From assembly GCA_026184775.1 (NCBI GenBank), contig JANCYW010000008.1:310001-374000 (forward strand): a stretch of 64,000 bases of DNA. The letters run 5' to 3'. Source of the stretch: Cyanidium caldarium. Its lineage: Eukaryota; Rhodophyta; Bangiophyceae; Cyanidiales; Cyanidiaceae. Positions 47,029 through 56,401 of the stretch are shown in pieces. Numbering within the stretch: position 1 is the stretch's first letter; every line of letters begins with the position of its first letter. A program made the position numbers and the translations under genes. The notes beneath the pieces were generated by a model, which searched no databases, was not told the DNA's origin, and saw nothing but the letters and a program-made list of their open reading frames with translations.

Positions 47029-49116
47029 ATGTTTTTGAGGGCGTGGCCCGTGCAGACGCGCCTTGGAGGACGCGTTCTATCTCGTTCTTGGTGCAGTTTC
47101 ACCAGCCCAACGGTCGGCGATCGGTCGCAGCGGCGGCGGTGGTGGGGTTGGCGGCGACCCGTGGCACTCGCCGCACGCCGGCTGTCGGTGCGCATGGAAT
47201 TCGACGGACTGCAGTTGGAAGCGGGGTTCCCGCGCAATGAGCCGGAGCCGGAATTTCGGCACGAAGGTGAGTTCGTGTCCACCACCTATGCCGACTCGTT
47301 GGTGAAGCCGGTGCCGCGGGCGCAGATGCCCGCGCAGTTGGACGGAACGGCGTTGATGTGGTTTCGCAACGACTTGCGCGTCCACGATAACGAAGCACTG
47401 TTGTTGGGCAATCGCGGCACTGCGCTGTTGTGTGTGTATGTGTTTGACGAGCGGCAGTTTTACGCCAAGTCGCGGCTGGGCGGTTATCCGCGTATCGGAC
47501 CGCACCGTGCCTACTACATTCGGGAGTGCGTGGAGGCGTTGCGCGACTCGCTGCGGGCGCACAACAACGAGCTGTATATAGAGGTGGGCTTGCCCGAAGA
47601 GGTGATACCACGGCTGGCGACGCGGTACGGGGTGCGGCATCTGGTGTTCAGCAAGGAGGTGACTTGCGAGGAGGTGGCCACGGAGAATGCGGTGGTGCGT
47701 GCGGTGCAGCAGGCCACGGCGGCGGCAAATGCGCCACCGGTGCAATTCCATGCGGTGTGGACGTCGACGCTGGTGCACTGGGAGGACTTGCCGTTCCACG
47801 TTCCCAACCTGCACGGTGGGCAAGCCCCATCGCACGGCGACGAGGCGCAGCGCCCTGCCCGCCGCCCGCTGCCGTCGGTGTTCACCGGCTTTCGCAAGGG
47901 CGTCGAGGCCGCGGCCGACTGGCACGTGCGACCGCCGTTGAAGTGTCCTGAAAGGCTGACACTGTTTCCGTTGGAGGCGATCGAGGGCGGCGTGATGGAC
48001 TGGGCCGGCCAGCTGCCGCCTGAATACCCCAACGAGGCGGTGCGAGAGTGGGGCGACACGCAACGTAAGCTGTTGATCGAGCGACCGTATCCCGATCCGC
48101 GCAGCTGCTTCGACTTTCACGGCGGCGAGGAGCAGGCGCTGAAGCGCGTGGAGCAGTGGATATGGGTGAAGGACATGCTGCCGATGTACAAACAGGTGCG
48201 CGATGACTTGGACGGTGGCGACTCGTCGTCGAAATTTGCCACCTTTTTGGCGCACGGTTGTCTGTCGCCGCGATACGCCTATGCCGAGGTGCGGCGATAC
48301 GAGCAGCAGAACGGCGCTAGCCAGTCGAGCTACTGGTTGTTGTTCGAGCTGCTGTGGCGGGACTTTTTCCGGTACACCGCGCTGGTGCAGGGCAATCGCC
48401 TGTTCCAGAAACGCGGCATGCAGTTTGCCGACCCGCCCACATCATCCGCCGCATCGTCCTCGTCGGCGGTGATCGAGCGGCAGCCGGACCTGACGCCCGC
48501 AGCCGCCCTGAAGGCGTGGTGCGACGGCAGCACCGGCATACCGCTGATTGACGCGGCCATGCGTGAACTGCGGCTCACCGGCTACACCTCCAATCGCTCG
48601 CGGCAAATCGTGGCCTCGTTCCTGGTCAAGGACCTGGGCGTGGACTGGCGCCTCGGGGCCGAGTGGTTCGAGGCGCAGCTCATCGACTACGACCCGTGCT
48701 CCAACTGGGGCAACTGGAGTTATGTAGCCGGCGTTGGCAACGACCCACGAGGCGCGTATCGCTACTTTCACCCGCTCAAACAAGCGTACGAGCACGACAA
48801 CGAGGGGTTGTTCGTGAAGGGCTGGCTGCCGCAGCTGCTCTGGATCTACCCGCAGTACCTGCACACGCCGTGGAACTGGGACGAGGCGATGCAGAAGCGC
48901 GTCGGAGTGACGCTCGGGAAGGACTATCCGCATCCGATCGTGCGGCTGCGGGAGCCGGCGCACCGCCCCAAGCCGCCGGACACGCCTTATCTGGAGCAGA
49001 TTGATGCGGATATCGGAGAACAACCCCCCATTGACCTGGAGGTGCCGGCACACTGGGTGACCCCTATGAATGAGCATCTGCGCAAGTGGGACTTCAAACC
49101 GAGTGAGCCCGAATAG
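47029..49116 (+). CDS. CRYD: DASH-type cryptochrome (CRY-DASH), organelle-targeted
   Basis: CRY-DASH proteins bind FAD and an antenna pterin and repair cyclobutane dimers, mainly in single-stranded DNA; many are plastid- or mitochondrion-located. The 695-residue protein has an Arg/Trp-rich leader without acidic residues (about 1-55, from MFLRAWPVQTRLGGRVLSRS). The photolyase domain follows: TALMWFRNDLRVHDNEALLL, AHGCLSPRYAYAEVRRYE, and SSYWLLFELLWRDFFRYTAL. The FAD-binding core TGYTSNRSRQIVASFLVKDL, DWRLGAEWFEAQLIDYD and NWGNWSYVAGVGNDPRG are hallmarks of the DASH clade. A Ser-rich insert sits near residue 470. ATGs upstream (46786) would add an unlikely CA-repeat-coded stretch. Confidence 0.93.
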   Translation: MFLRAWPVQTRLGGRVLSRSWCSFTSPTVGDRSQRRRWWGWRRPVALAARRLSVRMEFDGLQLEAGFPRNEPEPEFRHEGEFVSTTYADSLVKPVPRAQMPAQLDGTALMWFRNDLRVHDNEALLLGNRGTALLCVYVFDERQFYAKSRLGGYPRIGPHRAYYIRECVEALRDSLRAHNNELYIEVGLPEEVIPRLATRYGVRHLVFSKEVTCEEVATENAVVRAVQQATAAANAPPVQFHAVWTSTLVHWEDLPFHVPNLHGGQAPSHGDEAQRPARRPLPSVFTGFRKGVEAAADWHVRPPLKCPERLTLFPLEAIEGGVMDWAGQLPPEYPNEAVREWGDTQRKLLIERPYPDPRSCFDFHGGEEQALKRVEQWIWVKDMLPMYKQVRDDLDGGDSSSKFATFLAHGCLSPRYAYAEVRRYEQQNGASQSSYWLLFELLWRDFFRYTALVQGNRLFQKRGMQFADPPTSSAASSSSAVIERQPDLTPAAALKAWCDGSTGIPLIDAAMRELRLTGYTSNRSRQIVASFLVKDLGVDWRLGAEWFEAQLIDYDPCSNWGNWSYVAGVGNDPRGAYRYFHPLKQAYEHDNEGLFVKGWLPQLLWIYPQYLHTPWNWDEAMQKRVGVTLGKDYPHPIVRLREPAHRPKPPDTPYLEQIDADIGEQPPIDLEVPAHWVTPMNEHLRKWDFKPSEPE

Positions 49117-49643
49117 GCAAGAGGACCACTCGCACCATCGTCGTCTGCGGGAATCGCGAGTGGGGCGACGCGTCTATCTCGCAGCGCTCCTGATCCGCCT
49201 CGCTCGACTGTGTGTCGTAAAATGTGTCCGCCCTGGAACTATCCATTCCCCACTTGCATTCTCCCTGGGAGTGCACTTTCGCAAGCGGATATCCTGGTCG
49301 GTGACCACCACCGCCGCTTTCGCGCCCGAGTCCGCCGCGCCGTCACCCCCATCTGTCCCAGATTGTCTAATCGTATCCACAGATCGGCGTTGGGACGAGA
49401 TGCATCCGGCGTTCCGCGGCAGCAGCAGCATCAACGTTTGCATCGGCACGCCCGTCGCCATCGCGACGCGCTCGAAAACGCCGCGTCTTCGCCGCTGTCG
49501 CCGCTTCCATCGGCGCAGCCGGTGCCGCCACAGACGGACCACTGCCCATTCCGCCCCTCCCCCCCGGTATGCCAACGGCCCGCACTCCAACCGATGTAGC
49601 ATGCGCACGCTCCCTTATCGCGGTATCGGCGCGTTGTCGAAGT
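49117..49643. other. Convergent intergenic region, nothing recognised
   Basis: These 527 bases lie tail to tail between CRY-DASH and the zipper/membrane gene, much longer than the usual convergent gap. A minus-strand frame (49174-49608) is open but has no conserved motif and no convincing splice link to the neighbouring gene. Confidence 0.4.
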
Positions 49644-50675
49644 TTACGCGACGTGGTTCGCATCAGCGACTATCGCCGGTGCGACAGATATCTCCGTAAC
49701 AAGATGCGGCGAGTGCGCGGCACCCCAACGAGTGGGTGCTTGCATTGCCGACCGCAGTGCCACCGAAGTGTCCCATGGCGATGCAGCCACCAATCCCAAA
49801 ACCCGCAACGCCGGCACCAGCAACATCAGCGCGAAAAACACGAACACACTGTACATGACCGTGGTGGCCGCCGCCTTGCGCACGCCGCTGCGCCGCTTGC
49901 CGGTCAACACGACACCCTTCTCCCCCTCCTCCACCCCACGTTTCCTTTTCCGCGTCAAGCCGCTGTCGGAACGCTTACCCCTTTCTTCCCGGTCGACACA
50001 TTCCCCGAGTGACCTCTGGGTACTGCACCGTCCCGGCGACGCTGTCGAAACGTCTTCACGGCTCTCTTCGGTATGAGTTCCCTCATCCCATGCCGGCGGT
50101 GACTTTTCCACCGAATCGCTGCTCACGTCACCCCAGTCATCCTCCGCCTCACGCTCGCCGGCACCATCCGATATGGTGAGAAACTGCTTCAACTGGCGCG
50201 CCATGGTTTTGGTGAGGTACGCAAACCCCACCACCACGCGTTGCGACTTGGCGCTCGACTGCACGGCACTCTCCGACGCTGCCGTAGAGTGACCGTCCTC
50301 GCTGTCCTCACGGCTGCCACCACGAGACCGCTCATCAGACGCCAGCATCCGCTCCAGTTCGCGCACGCGCCGGCGCAAGCGCTCGTTCTCTCCCAGCGCC
50401 ACTTGCAGCGCGGCCGACAAACCCAACTCCTCGGTGGAGGCTTCCAGCGCGTCGCCTGCCACAGGTGCCGCCGACCCATCGCCGCTCGGCGGTGGCGCGT
50501 CGCCCTCAGCGGACAACCCCACTCCGGCGCCGTTCAACTCGGCCCACCAAGGGTCGTCCCACCCGCACGCATCCGGCGGCGAAGGCGGCGACGCGCCCGT
50601 GATGAAACTGAGAAAAGAGGCGGCGTCGCCGGGCGCACGCTCACCCCTTCCTGGCTCGCTCGCCGTCTCCCACAT
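49644..50675 (-). CDS. Leucine-zipper protein with a C-terminal membrane anchor, function unknown
   Basis: The 343-residue protein has an acidic, Pro/Gly-rich N terminus. A short leucine zipper follows at about 86-111 (LSAALQVALGENERLRRRVR, then ELERML) with the asparagine typical of bZIP dimers, but there is no basic region before it. A polar Ser/Glu-rich middle follows, then clusters of basic residues (TRKRKRGVEE near 241-250; GKRRSGVRKAAA near 259-270). One transmembrane helix is present at about 273-296 (VMYSVFVFFALMLLVPALRV), and a polar tail of 45 residues ends the protein. The layout recalls membrane-tethered regulators such as CREB3 or plant membrane bZIP/NAC proteins, but the missing basic region argues against direct DNA binding. 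The ATG at 50675 is the frame start. Confidence 0.6.
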   Translation of the reverse strand: MWETASEPGRGERAPGDAASFLSFITGASPPSPPDACGWDDPWWAELNGAGVGLSAEGDAPPPSGDGSAAPVAGDALEASTEELGLSAALQVALGENERLRRRVRELERMLASDERSRGGSREDSEDGHSTAASESAVQSSAKSQRVVVGFAYLTKTMARQLKQFLTISDGAGEREAEDDWGDVSSDSVEKSPPAWDEGTHTEESREDVSTASPGRCSTQRSLGECVDREERGKRSDSGLTRKRKRGVEEGEKGVVLTGKRRSGVRKAAATTVMYSVFVFFALMLLVPALRVLGLVAASPWDTSVALRSAMQAPTRWGAAHSPHLVTEISVAPAIVADANHVA

Positions 50676-50992
50676 GCCTTGGACGCCTGTCGATGTTCAA
50701 GAAACAGTTAGCCGGCGGTTGGGGAGGTGGATGTCCGCGTGTCGCGCACGGAACCGACACGCCCACCCGTCCGAGACGCGTCCGCGAGGGCGGCGTGTCG
50801 GCCGATCAAATTGATTGAACGGTAAGGGACGTTTCGCTGAAGCGTTTAGGGATTCCCGCCGCGGAACACGCTCCTCGGCAGGCGTGCGCCGGCCCTCCGG
50901 CTCTCCGTCGCGGAGGCCGTCGCTCCCGAGGAGGACAACCCGAAAATGGCGTGAGACGTTTCCATTTATCTTTCATCCAATCCTCCTCCCTA
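50676..50992. other. Divergent promoter between the zipper/membrane gene and LTV1
   Basis: This is 317 bases between outward-facing genes. Nothing else was recognised. Confidence 0.45.
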
Positions 50993-52387
50993 ATGCCGAG
51001 GCGCAAATCGTTTGTCGACCGGCGGACGTCGCGGACGTACGTGCTGGTGCAACCGTCGCTCGGCGACGCCGCGCAGGTGGACGCATCGCTCGCCGCCTCT
51101 ACGTCGGCACGGCGAACATTCTTGCGCGTCGGAGCTGGCGACCACGAGAATGATCGCGACGGCGACCCGTTTGATGAAGAGTTGCACATTGAAAGCTCCG
51201 AGACGCCGGCAGATGTCCCCCTTCAATCGACGGAGGCCGCGGCACTCGAGGCGGCCGGCGCTGCGTATTGCCGCAGCGACTATGCACTCGGCGATAACGG
51301 TTTTCCCGACGACGGGTACGACTATCGTCAGCACTTGAGGGAGACGGGCGGTGGCGTGTTTGTGCCAGCAGCCGGGAAGGACGCTGACGGCGAGGGGCTG
51401 GCGCGCTTGCGAGTTGCAGACCCGGAGCTGGATGCCGTGCTGCAGACGCTTGAGGTATCGGATGCAGGGGAAGACAAAGAAACCGAAGATGGAGCGTCGT
51501 CACCGTTTGACGTACCAGAGGATGCCGGAGAGTGCAGCAGCAGTGAGGATGCCCTGCAGGATGACTTTGTGCAGCGAGCCGGTGCGCGAGAGCGCAGCCG
51601 ACCGACGGCCCGCGAGCCGGACGCAGCCAAAGCGGACGGAGTGGCCCCATCGTGGCGACTGCTAGATGAACAGTTTGATGCGTTGTTGCGCGAGACCTAT
51701 TCAGTCGACGGCGACGCTGATGGCGGCGGCGACTCGAGCGCGGATAGCGACGACGCGGAGGCACCGTGGCGCGGCCGTGCGGATGCGCTTCGAGATTATG
51801 GAGCGGTGCTGGAGGAGTTCATTGAGGAATATGGAGCGCGATTACACTTAGACGCCTCGCCGAGGAATGGTGGCGCGACCGACATAACCGATGTTGACGT
51901 GGTGCGGCCGATTGGAGAGCGCCGCGAACTGGTTACGGCAACGGCGTCCGAGCGTCCTCTCTCCCCACCCAGCGATACGGACGCAGCGAGCGATCCGTGG
52001 ACGTGCTCGACATCGCCCGAGCGGGAGCGGTGGGATTGCGAGAGCATCGTCAGCACGCACTCTCATTCAGCAAACCTTCCGCGACAGATTGCTTGTCCGC
52101 CAGGCCACCATCGTCGCCGGCCACGCGACGCGGATGGCTCACCGTTAGAGCCCAGGCGCATTGCTCCGCCATCGGCAACAGATGTCGTGTCTCAACCGCG
52201 CGCTCGCGGCGAGGATGCGGAGACGCGACGCCAGCGCAAAGCGTCCGCAAAGGAGGCGCGGCGGCATCGACGCATGCAGAAGAAATCCAACCGCATAGCG
52301 TTTCGCACGGAGCACGCGCGGCAGACCGCCCATCAAGCGTCGCTCGGCGCCGCCAAAGTGGCCGTGCATTTCCGCGGTGCCGGCTGA
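50993..52387 (+). CDS. LTV1: LTV1, 40S ribosome biogenesis factor
   Basis: LTV1 binds late pre-40S particles and is released after phosphorylation to allow head and beak maturation. The 464-residue protein starts MPRRKSFVDRRTSRTYVLVQ, then PSLGD, matching the family MPxRKKxFIxKKxAxxFxLVxRSxxD start. The hallmark YDYRQHLRETGGGVFVPA follows. LRVADPELDAVLQTLE and LDEQFDALLRETY are family-like. The middle is acidic and the C terminus basic (TRRQRKASAKEARRHRRMQK). The start ATG at 50993 aligns with the family; upstream sequence is open only from a GTG. It is tail to tail with TSR2 (113 bases), another late 40S factor. Confidence 0.85.
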   Translation: MPRRKSFVDRRTSRTYVLVQPSLGDAAQVDASLAASTSARRTFLRVGAGDHENDRDGDPFDEELHIESSETPADVPLQSTEAAALEAAGAAYCRSDYALGDNGFPDDGYDYRQHLRETGGGVFVPAAGKDADGEGLARLRVADPELDAVLQTLEVSDAGEDKETEDGASSPFDVPEDAGECSSSEDALQDDFVQRAGARERSRPTAREPDAAKADGVAPSWRLLDEQFDALLRETYSVDGDADGGGDSSADSDDAEAPWRGRADALRDYGAVLEEFIEEYGARLHLDASPRNGGATDITDVDVVRPIGERRELVTATASERPLSPPSDTDAASDPWTCSTSPERERWDCESIVSTHSHSANLPRQIACPPGHHRRRPRDADGSPLEPRRIAPPSATDVVSQPRARGEDAETRRQRKASAKEARRHRRMQKKSNRIAFRTEHARQTAHQASLGAAKVAVHFRGAG

Positions 52388-52500
52388 GTGGCCGCGGCCG
52401 ACTCGCCAACTTGGTCGAAACGATTTCCTGAAAATGCTACAGCTGGGCTCCTTTGCTGGTGTCTATATCTCTTCGGCCTGCAACGCATCTCCCCCGTCTC

Positions 52501-53136
52501 TCATGGCACGCGATACGGGCGTGCTCGACGCGACCGCACCACCTGAAACCCCTCCTCATCCACTTCGGGCTCCCGGCGCATCACCGCGACGTCGTCGACT
52601 GCCTCGCCACCGTTCCACCGTTCGGCCGAATCGTCTCCAGTATCGTCCTCGTCGCTGCTATCGCCGTCGGTGGACGTCGCCGTGACCTCCGCCGCGGCGT
52701 CTCGGCCGGCGACACCCTCCCGCTCGACCGCATCCACCAGGCGATCCACCTCCGGCACGCACAGCGGTCCGTCGGCGCCGCGCGTTGAAGATGTTGCCGC
52801 CTGTGCCACCGCTGCCCGCAGTCGCTCCAACACTTCGCCCACTTGTTCGACGCTGCCGTCCTCGATGTCGGCCGTGCAGTCGTCCTCGAAAAAGTCATAC
52901 AACCAGCTCACCACGGTGGTTGCCGAATAGGGCACCGAGCTGCCATCTTCGCGGCGGTATTCATTCAGGATCAACGCCACGATATCCGCCGCCAGTTCGT
53001 CGATCAACTCGTCGGTCTCGGCGCCGGCCCACGCATGCCCCCGCGCCAGCCGCATCGCCGTCCACCGTCGGAACACGGCTTCGACGCCCGCCAGCAACGC
53101 CTCATGTTCAGTGGCGTAGAGGCGTGAAGATGTCAT
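52501..53136 (-). CDS. TSR2: TSR2, escort of ribosomal protein eS26
   Basis: TSR2 releases eS26 from its importin and chaperones it to the 40S subunit, and is needed for 20S pre-rRNA processing. The 211-residue protein has the family core ALLAGVEAVFRRWTAMRLAR near the start. IDELAADIVALILNEY and VVSWLYDFFEDDCTADIEDG follow, with SVEQVGEVLERLRAA as the usual helical end. It then has an acidic tail (DGDSSDEDDTGDDSAERW) and a closing VDEEGFQVVRSRR motif, as in other members. The start ATG at 53136 matches the family; longer upstream frames begin at non-ATG codons. Confidence 0.85.
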   Translation of the reverse strand: MTSSRLYATEHEALLAGVEAVFRRWTAMRLARGHAWAGAETDELIDELAADIVALILNEYRREDGSSVPYSATTVVSWLYDFFEDDCTADIEDGSVEQVGEVLERLRAAVAQAATSSTRGADGPLCVPEVDRLVDAVEREGVAGRDAAAEVTATSTDGDSSDEDDTGDDSAERWNGGEAVDDVAVMRREPEVDEEGFQVVRSRRARPYRVP

Positions 53137-53490
53137 GGTGAAGGAGAAGGTGGTAATGTGTGTGGAGCAAGGTAGGCGATCCGCGTGGGATGTGTCTCTC
53201 TGATAATCCGATCGAGTGTGGAGCAGGTTGCTGGAACGCACTTGATGACTCCAGAAAGTGCCGGCAGGCCTTGCACCGGCTCTCAACCTCCAGGAAACAC
53301 CTGTGCACCAGTTCGTCTACCTCGGCATACATAAGAAACTCGTCATCACGCACGCACGACACCTCCAAAACGTCCCCGCAACGACGTTCTCGGTGCGCCG
53401 CGGGAGGCGGCGACTGCGTCTTTCGCCGGGTCGCTGTGTGCCCAACACAAGCACCGCCGCTCCGGCTGCAAGAAAGGGGGAACACGGTGA
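53137..53490. other. Divergent promoter between TSR2 and the AtpI/CGL160-like gene
   Basis: This is 354 bases. An antisense frame across it (53108-53521, minus) contains cysteine-bearing helical sequence, but it overlaps both flanking genes and lacks a known domain. I see no other feature. Confidence 0.4.
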
Positions 53491-54252
53491 ATGTTCTTGT
53501 CCACTCCATTTCACTTCTCATTCGGCGGCCAACTGGGTCGAGCGCCCCGTCGAGGCTCTCGTCCTCTTCGGGCGTGTGACGCCCGACCGGAGCAAGCCAC
53601 CCCTGCTACGACCCGCACGGAGGCCGACACGCAACGGCAACGAACGCAGCGCGATATTCGACGTGCCCTAGCGTTTGAGCAGCAGTATTACGGCCCGGAC
53701 CGGTACGGACTGGGCGTGACGCCGACCCGACGCGGCGGTATCGGCGGCGTGCGGCAGACGCGGGGGCGCGACGCATCCCGGACGGAGTATGCGCAACTGC
53801 AGCGGCGGCTGTTGCGGGACACGGTGGTGGTAGGCGCGGTGGGGACGGCAGTGACGGCGGTGTGCAGCAGCGAGGTCGATGTGGTGTCATTTGGGTTGGG
53901 CGCCAGCGCGTCGGTGCTGTACGTGTTTCTGCTGGAGCGCCATGTCGACCGCATGGTGACGCGCGTGCAAGCGGTTGCAGCAGATACCGCAGACAGCGAG
54001 GAGGGTGATGGCGACGACAGCGGCGGCTCGGCGGCCTGGATGGCGTTGGGTGGCGGTCCGATACGCCTGTCCGTGCTGGTGGCGCTCATCGTGGGCGTGT
54101 CGCGGTTTCGCGAGTCGTTGCATTTGCTGCCGGCGTTGTTGGGCTTTTTGACGTACAAAGTGGCCACCGTGCTGCCGGCGCTGGATCGATTGTGGCGCCG
54201 TGAAGGGGTGGAGGGAGGTGGGAAACCGGGTGGTGACGGAAAGCAACGATAA
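53491..54252 (+). CDS. Plastid membrane protein of the AtpI/CGL160-like group
   Basis: The 253-residue protein begins with a transit-peptide-like leader (MFLSTPFHFSFGGQLGRAPR), containing an early Phe as in red-algal plastid proteins. A soluble basic stretch follows. Four hydrophobic segments are arranged as two pairs: RRLLRDTVVVGAVGTAVTAV with VSFGLGASASVLYVFLLERH, then VDRM, and PIRLSVLVALIVGVSRF with LLPALLGFLTYKVATVLPAL. This four-helix pattern with a hydrophilic loop and the closing L-L-G-F-x-x-Y-K motif resembles ATP synthase protein I and its plastid relatives (CGL160, CGLD22). Those assist assembly of the F-type ATPase c-ring. The match is by pattern. The gene is convergent with the patatin gene at 46 bases. 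Confidence 0.62.
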   Translation: MFLSTPFHFSFGGQLGRAPRRGSRPLRACDARPEQATPATTRTEADTQRQRTQRDIRRALAFEQQYYGPDRYGLGVTPTRRGGIGGVRQTRGRDASRTEYAQLQRRLLRDTVVVGAVGTAVTAVCSSEVDVVSFGLGASASVLYVFLLERHVDRMVTRVQAVAADTADSEEGDGDDSGGSAAWMALGGGPIRLSVLVALIVGVSRFRESLHLLPALLGFLTYKVATVLPALDRLWRREGVEGGGKPGGDGKQR

Positions 54253-54298
54253 AAGGTAGTGCGAGTGAGGTAGACCGTCTCCGGTCACCTACACTTTT

Positions 54299-56401
54299 CT
54301 ACTCTTCGTGCGACTTGGGTGGATGTCGGCGCGTACGTGTTTTGGTTTCACGGCTCACGCGGGTCGCTCCGGGTGAGGCGTAGCCTTGCGGGCCCACGCC
54401 GCCGGCGTCGCGGACGCATCGGCCGGCCTGACAGCAAGTGACGCACTGCAGACAGACGGCAAAGCACCCCAGGGTGCAGATGCGCACGTTCTGCCACACG
54501 CCGCGCAACCGCGACACGATCGTGTTGCGAATTCGTTTGGCATGCACGCGCTGCCAAAAGTTTTGGTCCCGGTCGCGAAACAGTTTTCGCGGGAACAACT
54601 TCTGTCGCAGGTGCGGATCGAGGCGCTCTGTCTCGCGGCGCGACAGCAGAAACGTCAACCTCCAGTACAATTCCTCCGGTGCTTCCCATTCCTGTCGCAC
54701 CCGCTGCGATTGCAAACGCGGGCTCTCGAGGTCGGAGGCGCTGCGTGGCAGTTGCGTGCGCGAGGCCAATTGTTGCACGGTCGAATCGATGGGTGTGAGC
54801 GTGCCGCCCGAGGGCACGGGTACGGTGAACGAGTCGGCCTCGTTGAGTTCCGGCTCCTCGAGCACTGTCTCGGGTATTCGTTCCCGCCGTGACAGGCTGA
54901 TGTCTGCGCTGCGCGCTGAAAACAGGGCGTCGAGTTGCACCGCCTGGCTGTTGTCGCGCTCGAGCGCCCGAGCAGGCGCGCCTGCCTCCGTCCCGAGTAG
55001 GTGCGCGCACTCGCGCTCCAGCATGAGCCGTTGTGCTTCAACGTACATGGAGAGCCGCCCCATCTCGAGCAGCTCGAGTTGCCCAATGCCGCTTATCTCC
55101 ACATCCAGTGCGCCATACTCCCCGACGCACAGGAACACCGCATGGGGCATTCGCGTGAGTCTCGGGTGCGTATGCGCGTACCTCCACAGCTGCTCTTTGG
55201 TCAGACGGTCGTAGATCACGCGCAGGCTCTGTTTGGCCACCGCAAACATGGACTCAGCCCGCTCAGGATGTGTGTACAGCACCTTGGCGAACGACTTGCC
55301 GACGCGCTCAAAGTCGAACACCCGGCGCTCTGGCGGAATGTGACCCCAGAGGAGGCGAAACAGGTCTTGACAGACGTAGTCGGTGAAAGTGAACGCCACA
55401 ATGCCCATGCCGGTGCCGTCGCGCGGCAGGCAGTCGACCGGCCAATTGTTCACCAGGCCGCCGTCGGCATACTGGTGTCCCTGATACGAGTACACGTCGA
55501 AGACGACCGGGATACCGGCCGACATGCGCACCGCGGTCTTGACAGGCAGTTGCGGGTCGGTGTGCGGGTTGAACTTGCGCTCCCGCCCCGTGTCGAGTTC
55601 GGTGGCCACGATGATCAGCTCCTTGCCGTATCGCTGCAGCACGTCGCCCAGAGTGATGTCGGCGTCGCCGGTGTGCGTTTTGAGGACTTGCCCCATCCAG
55701 CGCTCCAGGCGCCGACCGCTGCTGACGCCGCGGCCGTGCGTGAGCGCGGCCAGGTCGGGCGCAATCAGATCCTCGAAATCCAACTTTTGCAGCTGCTCCA
55801 TGCATTCGGCGGCACGGAAACCGACCGCCAGGGTGGCGGCCATGATGGCGCCCGCCGAAGCACCCGCGAAACGCCGGATGCGCCCATAATCGAGTCCGTG
55901 CTCCTCCAACACCAACAGCGCGCCGACGTAGGCGGTACCCAGTACGCCACCGCCAGAAAAGGCCATGGCACGGATGGGATTCAGCGCCGCCGCCATCGGT
56001 TCGCGGCACAGGTCGTTGTAGTGAGCGAATTCGCGCGACAGCTCTTGCAGCAGCCGCAACCGGCCGATGTAGCGGTACACTTGCCGCACCTGGCTGCCCG
56101 ATAGCCGCGGCGCGGCGGCGCGCGCCCGTCCCTCCACAGAACTGATGAGGGACTCGGACAGCTGTTCGGAGGATTGTCGTGGCGGTGGCGCGGTGTCGCG
56201 GAAAGCCACCCGGTGAGTAGCGGGCGACGTCCCTGAGGCTGTCGCCTCGTCGACCTCCTCGCCAACAGAATCCGGTGAGGCATCGTCGTCTACAGGAGCG
56301 CGCTGTGTGGCCCGGATTTCTCGCACCATTTCGTCGCGCACTTGCGCTACGGCGGCCGCCGCCGACACCGCCGAGCGGCCGTGCGATACATAGTTTCCCA
56401 T
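54299..56401 (-). CDS. Patatin-like phospholipase with N-myristoylation-type start
   Basis: Patatin-domain enzymes hydrolyse acyl chains from membrane lipids or triacylglycerol with a Ser-Asp dyad. The domain lies at about 140-330 of 700 residues. MAFSGGGVLGTAYVGALLVL is the oxyanion-hole glycine loop. RFAGASAGAIMAATLAVGF has the GxSxG serine, and YADGGLVNNWPVD carries the catalytic Asp in DGG. A helical N-terminal part precedes it (RQVYRYIGRLRLLQELSREF). The start at 56401 reads MGNYVSHGRS, a good N-myristoylation site. Near the end, CTLGCFAVCLQCVTCCQAGR is a striking cysteine cluster that could be palmitoylated. The C-terminal third (about 420-640) is otherwise unconserved. It may be a lipid-droplet or membrane lipase. 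Confidence 0.86.
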   Translation of the reverse strand: MGNYVSHGRSAVSAAAAVAQVRDEMVREIRATQRAPVDDDASPDSVGEEVDEATASGTSPATHRVAFRDTAPPPRQSSEQLSESLISSVEGRARAAAPRLSGSQVRQVYRYIGRLRLLQELSREFAHYNDLCREPMAAALNPIRAMAFSGGGVLGTAYVGALLVLEEHGLDYGRIRRFAGASAGAIMAATLAVGFRAAECMEQLQKLDFEDLIAPDLAALTHGRGVSSGRRLERWMGQVLKTHTGDADITLGDVLQRYGKELIIVATELDTGRERKFNPHTDPQLPVKTAVRMSAGIPVVFDVYSYQGHQYADGGLVNNWPVDCLPRDGTGMGIVAFTFTDYVCQDLFRLLWGHIPPERRVFDFERVGKSFAKVLYTHPERAESMFAVAKQSLRVIYDRLTKEQLWRYAHTHPRLTRMPHAVFLCVGEYGALDVEISGIGQLELLEMGRLSMYVEAQRLMLERECAHLLGTEAGAPARALERDNSQAVQLDALFSARSADISLSRRERIPETVLEEPELNEADSFTVPVPSGGTLTPIDSTVQQLASRTQLPRSASDLESPRLQSQRVRQEWEAPEELYWRLTFLLSRRETERLDPHLRQKLFPRKLFRDRDQNFWQRVHAKRIRNTIVSRLRGVWQNVRICTLGCFAVCLQCVTCCQAGRCVRDAGGVGPQGYASPGATRVSRETKTRTRRHPPKSHEE

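Noticed and set aside
53108-53521. Minus-strand 137-codon frame between TSR2 and the AtpI/CGL160-like gene
   Set aside because: It has some helical, cysteine-containing sequence but overlaps the starts of both neighbours, and I see no family motif.
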